Origin: Clostridia bacterium
GTDB lineage: Bacteria; Bacillota; Clostridia; Christensenellales; DTU072
Direction of reading: 5' to 3'
NCBI GenBank assembly: GCA_028699795.1
Contig: JAQVTZ010000094.1
Coordinates: 1 to 7,255 of the forward strand
DNA length: 7,255 bases
Every line of letters starts with the position of its first letter. The first letter of the stretch is position 1. Position numbers and translations under genes: made by a program. The notes under the pieces are model-generated. The model worked only from the letters and a program-made list of their open reading frames with translations, ran no database searches and was not told where the DNA came from. This document shows positions 1 through 4,126 of this stretch, in pieces.

Positions 1-1
1 T

Positions 2-661
2 CGCTTTGCCGGCTTTCTGAGCGGATGCAATCGTCGTTGCGCCTATTGTCATAACCCCGACACATGGAAACAGGGCAAACCCTACGAGGCGGACGAGCTT
101 GTTACAATGATTCTCCGATACAAGCCCTATTTTCGAGGCGGCGGCGGCGTTACCTTTTCGGGTGGAGAACCTCTGATGCAGGCCGAATTTCTTTGTGAGG
201 TAGGGACAAAACTGCGCGCGCAAGGGATACATATCGCGCTGGATACCTCTTGCAGCTTTCTTGGGGAACCCCAAAAAAAACTCTACCGTCTTTGTGACCT
301 TGTCATTGCAGACCTCAAGTTTACCACACCCGAGCTATATAAAGATTATTGTAAAAATGACATTTTCGGAACCGTAATGTCAACTTTAAGGTACCTGAAC
401 CAACAAAATATACCTGTTTGGATTAGGACGGTTATCGTTCCAGGCGTCAACGATACCCCCGAGGATATCGATGCGTATTATAGTCACATCAAAGAGTTTA
501 CCAATGTGCAAAGATTCGAACTAAAGCCTTTTCATACCATGGGGTTTTCAAAATACGAAAAATTGGGGATCCCCAATCCTTTACAGGGCAAAGAAGGTTT
601 GCCGCAAGAGACACTCGAAATGCTCAAAAACCATTTAAACAATCTGAAAAAAAAGCGATAA
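2..661 (+). CDS. pflA: Pyruvate formate-lyase-activating enzyme, 5' end cut off by the window
   Basis: This radical SAM enzyme uses a [4Fe-4S] cluster and S-adenosylmethionine to install the glycyl radical on pyruvate formate-lyase in anaerobic cytoplasm. The open frame continues upstream of the first in-window ATG to base 2, so that ATG (107) is internal. The 219 visible residues begin at an RFAGFLSGC segment, matching about residue 22 of typical ~240-residue PflA proteins; roughly 20 residues are missing. The cluster motif CX3CX2C (CNRRCAYC, codons from base 26 to 49) is followed by HNPDTW, the SAM-binding SGGEP (bases 158-172), VIADLKF, a VWIRTVIVPGVND strand-loop and a C-terminal ELKPFHTMG block, all in the PflA order. 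Its usual partner pflB would lie off the left edge. The gene converges on a small minus-strand gene with a 2-bp gap. The family call is firm. Activation of PFL itself, rather than another glycyl-radical enzyme, is inferred from the HNPDTW and ELKPFH blocks. Confidence 0.93.
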   Translation, partial: RFAGFLSGCNRRCAYCHNPDTWKQGKPYEADELVTMILRYKPYFRGGGGVTFSGGEPLMQAEFLCEVGTKLRAQGIHIALDTSCSFLGEPQKKLYRLCDLVIADLKFTTPELYKDYCKNDIFGTVMSTLRYLNQQNIPVWIRTVIVPGVNDTPEDIDAYYSHIKEFTNVQRFELKPFHTMGFSKYEKLGIPNPLQGKEGLPQETLEMLKNHLNNLKKKR

Positions 662-663
662 AG

Positions 664-807
664 CTAGTCCTCTTTTTTTGCCTTCTCGCCACTTTCGCGC
701 GCCTTTCCTTGCAATTCGGGTACGGGCCGCACGCTGTTTTTGCCGTACTTTTTGTCGCTGTCCATGCCGTCACCCGGCTGATATCTTCTCATTCCCTTTT
801 TTGCCAT
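664..807 (-). CDS. Small, highly charged 47-residue protein of unknown function
   Basis: This short gene reads MAKKGMRRYQPGDG at its start and ends in a Lys/Glu-rich tail (GEKAKKED). About a third of residues are Lys, Arg, Asp or Glu; it has no hydrophobic segment and no cysteine, so it is probably cytosolic and perhaps partly disordered. Three things support it as real: an AGAGGGAA ribosome site 4-9 bases before the ATG (complement of about 811-818), a position 26 bp after the thpR stop on the same strand, and a frame that ends two bases before the converging pflA stop without overlapping it. The PVPELQGKA segment in the centre looks like the kind of motif that would be conserved, but I cannot name a family. 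It is probably co-transcribed with thpR, since no promoter or terminator is visible in the 26-bp gap. The function is unknown, and an RNA-binding role from its basic N-terminus would be speculation. Confidence 0.68.
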   Translation of the reverse strand: MAKKGMRRYQPGDGMDSDKKYGKNSVRPVPELQGKARESGEKAKKED

Positions 808-833
808 ATTCCCTCTGGTCTAGTATGGAACTC

Positions 834-1364
834 TCAGTACAAATTATCGAAATGCTTTTCATAAAGCGAAAGATAAGAAAGATTACTATTTTGTTGCAAG
901 GATTGCATTAAATGGATACGGTCTACCGTAAAGCTGTGTTCGGGCACTTCTATTTTAGGATTGTCGGCAACAACAGAACGCCCCAGCGTAATATGGGGAC
1001 GGTATGGCCGATTTTCTATTTTAAAGTTTGCCGCTTGAAGTTTGCGGGTAAGGTCGCTTTGCAATCTCAACAGGTCGGGATTGGAAGTAACACCCATCCA
1101 GTATATGTCTCCTCTGTTATGCGCAAACTTTCCGCTTTTGTGTAGCGTTAACGCAAAAGAAGGGCAGTTTACCGTGTCCATTATTTTTATAATATCGTCT
1201 TCTCTGTTGGTTTCTCCGATAAAAACTAAGGTAAGATGTAAATTACCTGCATTTGAGAAATTGCCCCGTTTCGCCTGAAATTTTAGAGTTTCAATACAGT
1301 TTTGCAAAACCATCTTTGTTTCTGCCGTAAAATTGATAGAGAGAAATAACCTTTTTTGTTCCAT
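834..1364 (-). CDS. thpR: RNA 2',3'-cyclic phosphodiesterase (2H / LigT superfamily)
   Basis: A 176-residue member of the 2H phosphoesterase superfamily, formerly annotated 2'-5' RNA ligase. Family members open 2',3'-cyclic phosphates on RNA ends to 2'-phosphates and can reversibly join 2'-5' RNA halves in vitro; the physiological substrate is uncertain. The two catalytic HxTx motifs are intact: HLTL at residues 43-46 followed by VFIGE, and HITL at 124-127 followed by GR. The N-terminal RLFLSINF strand and the final YLSLYEKH segment fit the family, as does the length (usual range 175-190). The start at 1364 is needed because the next Met (residue 18) would remove the first strand, and no start codon lies between an in-frame upstream TAA and this ATG. 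There is no Shine-Dalgarno sequence, and the -10 box lies only 6 bases upstream, so the message appears leaderless. A small gene follows 26 bp downstream and is probably in the same transcript. Confidence 0.93.
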   Translation of the reverse strand: MEQKRLFLSINFTAETKMVLQNCIETLKFQAKRGNFSNAGNLHLTLVFIGETNREDDIIKIMDTVNCPSFALTLHKSGKFAHNRGDIYWMGVTSNPDLLRLQSDLTRKLQAANFKIENRPYRPHITLGRSVVADNPKIEVPEHSFTVDRIHLMQSLQQNSNLSYLSLYEKHFDNLY

Positions 1365-1370
1365 AGAACA

Positions 1371-1399
1371 ATTATAGCTACTTTACGCGAGTGTTGCAA
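1371..1399 (-). promoter_or_regulatory. Sigma-A promoter of thpR, leaderless arrangement
   Basis: Read on the minus strand, a TTGCAA -35 box (1394-1399) and a perfect TATAAT -10 box (1371-1376) are separated by 17 bp. Only TGTTCT lies between the -10 box and the thpR ATG, so transcription should begin at or within a base or two of the A of the start codon. The -35 box is part of the 8-bp palindrome GTTGCAAC (1393-1400). Confidence 0.72.
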
Positions 1400-1412
1400 C
1401 AGAAGCGATTAT

Positions 1413-1422
1413 TTTCATGAAA
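1413..1422. promoter_or_regulatory. Candidate operator: 10-bp palindrome between divergent promoters
   Basis: TTTCATGAAA is a perfect 10-bp palindrome lying in the ~40 bp between the -35 boxes of the divergent thpR and symporter promoters. Its position would suit a regulator acting on either or both. No regulator gene is present in the window and the palindrome is short and AT-rich, so it could be chance. Confidence 0.25.
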
Positions 1423-1439
1423 GAATCAAGGCAATACCA

Positions 1440-1490
1440 TTGCGGATAAAGCACATTTATGGTACTATTTTATAAAAAAACAGGAGAGAG
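1440..1490 (+). promoter_or_regulatory. Promoter and ribosome binding site of the GPH symporter gene
   Basis: A weak sigma-A-like pair, TTGCGG (1440-1445) and TACTAT (1463-1468) with 17-bp spacing, precedes the gene. A start point near 1475 would give a leader of about 18 bases containing a strong AGGAG (1482-1486), six bases before the ATG at 1493. The ribosome site is clear. The promoter hexamers match consensus only partly, so their exact register is uncertain. Confidence 0.5.
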
Positions 1491-1492
1491 GG

Positions 1493-3004
1493 ATGGCAAA
1501 AGAGAAGGGTCGAAAAGTTTTTAGGATGCTCTCCTATGGGTTTGCGGACATGTTGGGCGGAGGGGTGAACCAAGTCATCTCCGTCTATTATCTTACTTTT
1601 TTAATCTATGTGGTACAACTCTCCCCTTTACAGGCGGGACTGGTTACGGGACTCGGAAAAATTTGGGATGGATTTACAGACCCGCTAATGGGGGTTATCG
1701 TAGACCGGACCAAAGCGAAGATGGGCGCGTGCAGACTGTGGCTTCTTATTGCGGTCGTCCCTGTTTTTGCGGGGTACTTTTTGCTGTGGAACTTTTTCGG
1801 GATAGACACGAATACGGGCAAATTCATCTATTTCATCTTTGCCTATATGCTATGGAGTACGGCGTACACCGTGGGGACCATACCGTACGAATCGCTTTTG
1901 CCGCGTATGGTAAGCAGTTATAAAGAGAGAACGAATTTCAGCTCGGTGCGTATGATATTCAGCGGTGTCGCTTGTGTCGCTTCGACTTATGTTTATGAAT
2001 GGTTGGTACCCGTCTCTGCTGACAACCCCCTTTCGCCCGCTTTTACCGATAACTTTATCCTTCTCGGTATTGTATTGGGATTGTGGTTCAGTCTGCCTCT
2101 TATTATCACAGTCATTGGAACCAAAGAGTCGCCTTTGCCCGCGAACAGAGAGCGGCTTACGCTCAAATCGATTTTCAGGGATTACAAAGAGGTCATCAAA
2201 TCCAAAATATTCCGCAAGTATTACCTATTGGGACTAAGCGGAGCGCTTGTGTCCAGCGCAATCAACTCTTCTATGGTCATCTTCGTATACTTAATTTACG
2301 GCAACATTACCGACTTTTTGTTTACATTTTCGTTGGTTTTTCTGGTCATCAACCTAAAAGGCGCGGTAGAAATAGCGTTTTTTGTCCCCAATGTGGTTCT
2401 CATGAAAAAATACAACAAACACCGCCCTTATCTCATCGATTTACCTTTGATATTTATTGCGGCAATCATGATATTATTCATTACTCCTGCAACGCCCATT
2501 TGGTTTATGCTGATTGCGATGGCCATTTTAGGCGCGGGTTCGTCTTGCCTCAATTTCGTACCGATGACGCTGCTTCCCGACCTCTCGGATGTAGATGAAC
2601 TGATTTACGGCAAGCGGCGCGAAGGTGTCAACGCGGGCCTCACCACTTTGGGCAAAAAACTTGTCTATGGACTATCTCTTACGCTGTTTGGTTTTATATT
2701 GGAAATTTTCGGTCTCGACACGCAAACGGCAAGCCCCGATGTCGCAACGCAGGGCTCTATTTTGGCGGTAAAAATAATGTTCTGTATTCTCCCCATTTCG
2801 GTAAGCGTTCTGATGCTGATAGTAAGCAGAACTTATCATTTAAATGCCTCTAACCATAATACTATCGTAAGGCTGATTGCGCAAAAGCGCGAAACGGGCG
2901 AAATATCCGCTTCGTTAGAAGAACAAGTAATGTGCGAGCAAATTTCAGGTGTGAAGTTTAAAAAAAGCTGGTTGGGCGGATACAATCAACAGTTGCCTTC
3001 ATAA
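1493..3004 (+). CDS. Sugar:cation symporter of the GPH (MelB-like) MFS family
   Basis: A 503-residue inner-membrane carrier of the glycoside-pentoside-hexuronide:cation symporter family, with about twelve hydrophobic helices and cytoplasmic ends. The family signature is at residues 56-85: KIWDGFTDPLMGVIVDRTK followed by GACRLWLL. D59 and D63 (D-x3-D) correspond in spacing to the paired aspartates that bind the coupling Na+ or H+ in MelB. YKERTNFSSVR (143-153) and, after helix 10, DELIYGKRREGVNAG (368-382) with following lysines are further family blocks. The usual GRFRPW is GACRLW here, so the conserved proline is replaced by leucine. Length fits the family (450-500), with a modest C-terminal cytoplasmic tail after about residue 445. 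The substrate cannot be read from the sequence, and no glycosidase or sugar-catabolic gene is adjacent. The start is fixed by AGGAG six bases upstream. Its last 19 bp overlap the end of the converging amrS. Confidence 0.92.
   Translation: MAKEKGRKVFRMLSYGFADMLGGGVNQVISVYYLTFLIYVVQLSPLQAGLVTGLGKIWDGFTDPLMGVIVDRTKAKMGACRLWLLIAVVPVFAGYFLLWNFFGIDTNTGKFIYFIFAYMLWSTAYTVGTIPYESLLPRMVSSYKERTNFSSVRMIFSGVACVASTYVYEWLVPVSADNPLSPAFTDNFILLGIVLGLWFSLPLIITVIGTKESPLPANRERLTLKSIFRDYKEVIKSKIFRKYYLLGLSGALVSSAINSSMVIFVYLIYGNITDFLFTFSLVFLVINLKGAVEIAFFVPNVVLMKKYNKHRPYLIDLPLIFIAAIMILFITPATPIWFMLIAMAILGAGSSCLNFVPMTLLPDLSDVDELIYGKRREGVNAGLTTLGKKLVYGLSLTLFGFILEIFGLDTQTASPDVATQGSILAVKIMFCILPISVSVLMLIVSRTYHLNASNHNTIVRLIAQKRETGEISASLEEQVMCEQISGVKFKKSWLGGYNQQLPS
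2960..2992 (-). terminator. Possible weak intrinsic terminator of amrS, inside the symporter 3' end
   Basis: On the minus strand, directly at the amrS stop, CTGTTG can pair with CAA(C)CAG through one bulged C, leaving a 12-base loop, and is followed by C and seven T. The stem is short and interrupted and the site also encodes symporter residues (the Lys-Lys codons), so the T-run may be coincidental. Confidence 0.28.
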
Positions 3005-3816
3005 ACGGTGTCGAGATATTTTCGGGCAATCCCCGCGAGTCTGTAGACGGTGGAAACGGGCGTGGGTGTTCTCCCAACATAATGGTAACGGGGATAGAAT
3101 TTGGAAATATGCAAAGGGATATCGCGGCCCACAGATGCAAGCCATTCAGAAAGCTCTTCGGTTTCTTGGTCGGAGTCGTTTTCGTCGGGGATAATAAGCG
3201 TGGTGACCTCTACATGACATTGTTTATAAAGTGTTTTGATGGTGTTTTTTACGGGTTCCAAACTTCCTCCCAACTTTTTATAATAGGTGTTCGAAAAACA
3301 TTTTAAATCAATATTCGCGGCGTCTATATAGGGCAAAAGGGAGACAAGCGGTGCGGGGTTGCAATAACCGTTGGAAACAATTACATTGACAAGTCCCCTT
3401 TCTTTTGCAAGTTTTGCGCAATCTAAAACATACTCCCACCCTATAAGCGGTTCGTTATAAACGTAGGCAAGCCCGATATTGCCTTCAGGGAGGAGTTTGA
3501 CAGCTTGCTCAATAAGCTCCTTGGGTGAAACAAAGGCAGAAACAACGCGATCATGCGGAGCCTTTACAATTTTGTAGTTTTGGCAGAAAGGGCAGGAGAG
3601 ATTGCATCCAAAGCTGCCTACTGAAAGAATTTTGCTGCCGGGGAAAAATCGCTTAAAGGGCTTTTTCTCGATGGGGTCGAGCGACAAAGAAGTGACTTTG
3701 CCGTAATTGATACAAACGATTTTGCCGTTTTGGGCGCGGCGCGCGCCGCACAGGCCTGTTTGTCCTTCTTCCAACGAGCAATGATGCGGGCAGGTTGTAC
3801 AAACAATCTTTTTCAT
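2986..3816 (-). CDS. amrS: AmmeMemoRadiSam-type radical SAM enzyme, short form
   Basis: A 276-residue PflA-like radical SAM protein of the AmmeMemoRadiSam group, whose reaction I regard as unresolved. The N-terminus has the family's cysteine cluster (C6, C9, C13, C23 in CTTCPHHC and GLCGARR), then DPIEKKPFKRFFPGS (48-61) and the cluster-binding CNLSCPFCQN (C71, C75, C78). YVYNEPLIGWEYV (118-130), a VSNGYCNPAPL block (147-157), ANIDLKCF (167-174), LIIPDENDS and HISKFYPRY (236-244) follow in the expected order. It ends at VYEGNC, where longer relatives continue into a C-terminal cysteine-rich domain; this one lacks that domain. The start is set by GAGGTGGTG (complement of 3824-3832), 7 bases before the ATG. 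It follows an amrA remnant and an intrinsic terminator on the same strand. Its last 19 bp overlap the converging symporter gene. The family call is firm; whether it functions without full-length AmrA is unknown. Confidence 0.9.
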   Translation of the reverse strand: MKKIVCTTCPHHCSLEEGQTGLCGARRAQNGKIVCINYGKVTSLSLDPIEKKPFKRFFPGSKILSVGSFGCNLSCPFCQNYKIVKAPHDRVVSAFVSPKELIEQAVKLLPEGNIGLAYVYNEPLIGWEYVLDCAKLAKERGLVNVIVSNGYCNPAPLVSLLPYIDAANIDLKCFSNTYYKKLGGSLEPVKNTIKTLYKQCHVEVTTLIIPDENDSDQETEELSEWLASVGRDIPLHISKFYPRYHYVGRTPTPVSTVYRLAGIARKYLDTVYEGNC

Positions 3817-3825
3817 AGATTTTCA

Positions 3826-3957
3826 CCACCTCGGGACGCTATTGCGAAATAAAAAAATCCGCATAAGCGATGCTATGCGGAGTAAAAGGACGAAGATATA
3901 AAGACGAAGTTCGGCAAGATGCACACGCGCCTTGTCGCAACCCGTAATGGGTGATAG
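3826..3957 (-). other. Unexplained ~130-bp segment replacing the body of amrA
   Basis: This stretch lies between the last recognisable amrA codon and the amrS ribosome site. Its translation on the minus strand (ITGCDKARVHLAEL and onward) resembles no domain I know, and it ends in an intrinsic terminator. It carries a 7-bp direct repeat GACGAAG (plus strand 3889-3895 and 3903-3909, 14-bp period). No clear terminal inverted repeats or target duplications are visible. It may be an inserted small dispersed element, a structured RNA, or decayed sequence. Confidence 0.4.
3851..3880 (-). terminator. Intrinsic terminator between amrA remnant and amrS
   Basis: On the minus strand, CCGCATA (complement of 3874-3880) pairs perfectly with TATGCGG (complement of 3859-3865) around an 8-base loop, followed by ATTTTTTT. 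This is a textbook rho-independent signal. It would end transcripts from the amrA promoter about 35 bases before the amrS ATG, so amrS would depend on read-through, a regulated anti-terminated state, or another promoter that I cannot see. Confidence 0.75.
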
Positions 3958-3965
3958 TATTCTGT

Positions 3966-4020
3966 TTTGTTCGCCCCTGTCAACTTTGGGCAATATGACA
4001 GGCGGATGGGGCAGAACAAA
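3966..4020 (-). other. Long imperfect hairpin inside the retained amrA start
   Basis: In the minus-strand RNA, TTTGTTC-T-GCC pairs with GGC-GAACAAA (10 bp, one bulged U), and after a 7-base bulge CCTGTCA pairs with TGACAGG (7 bp) around a 13-base loop. The 3' arm of 17 bases is fully paired. It spans codons for residues 7 to 25 of the amrA remnant. It could be a structured leader RNA, or coincidence imposed by codons. The pairing was found by eye, without energy calculation. Confidence 0.4.
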
Positions 4021-4057
4021 TGCGCCAACCAAAGCCATGTACCGCCTCCTCTTGCAT

Positions 4058-4087
4058 ATTATAGCACAGAGTATCCACTATTTTCAA
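4058..4087 (-). promoter_or_regulatory. Sigma-A promoter upstream of the amrA remnant
   Basis: On the minus strand TTGAAA (complement of 4082-4087) and a perfect TATAAT (complement of 4058-4063) are 18 bp apart. Predicted transcription starts near 4051, just before an AGGAGG ribosome site (4045-4050) and the ATG at 4038. The promoter sits in the 88-bp gap after the ABC transporter gene, in which no clear terminator is visible, so some read-through from the transporter is possible. Confidence 0.65.
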
Positions 4088-4126
4088 TGCCTAATAAATG
4101 ATTCCCGACCAGCCTTAAGCATGATT

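Larger units (their letters stand above)
3823..4038 (-). pseudogene. amrA: Remnant of amrA (LigB/Memo-like + AMMECR1 protein), N-terminal ~27 codons only
   Basis: The first residues, MALVGAFVLPHPP then VILPKVDRGEQNRI, match the start of clostridial AmmeMemoRadiSam proteins that carry a LigB-like extradiol-dioxygenase/Memo domain fused to AMMECR1. His11 in PHPP is the usual metal-site residue. Those proteins run to roughly 450 residues and normally precede amrS; here the homology stops near residue 27, where a T(I)xAY-type continuation is expected. The frame instead drifts through a hydrophobic, implausible stretch encoded by a terminator stem and ends after 71 codons in a TGA inside the amrS ribosome site. 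The control region is intact: TTGAAA/TATAAT promoter and AGGAGG (complement of 4045-4050) six bases before the ATG. I read this as an internal deletion, with or without insertion, that removed the rest of amrA. A short peptide could still be made. Alternatives are a real leader peptide or an assembly artefact. Confidence 0.68.

Noticed and set aside
640..690. A8 / T7 tracts around the pflA and small-gene stop codons, considered as a bidirectional terminator
   Set aside because: The only GC-containing stem is AGC/GCT (3 bp) with the T-tract offset on the plus strand; it is too weak to call, though the symmetric A/T tracts between convergent genes are suggestive.
678..911. 77-codon plus-strand ORF rich in Arg, Cys and Phe
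   Set aside because: It is antisense to the 47-codon small gene and the end of thpR, has no ribosome site, and its composition is that of a shadow frame.
912..1278. Two overlapping plus-strand ORFs
   Set aside because: Both lie antisense to thpR, which has intact HxTx motifs; neither has a ribosome site or recognisable domain.
2083..2598. 171-codon plus-strand ORF in another frame of the symporter
   Set aside because: His/Arg/Gln-rich shadow frame inside a clear membrane transporter, with no family resemblance.
4087..4122. 8-bp inverted repeat TTAAGCAT / ATGCCTAA downstream of the ABC gene
   Set aside because: It includes a G-U pair, has a 20-base loop and no following T-tract, so it is not a convincing terminator; one arm overlaps the -35 box of the amrA promoter by chance or as a weak operator.
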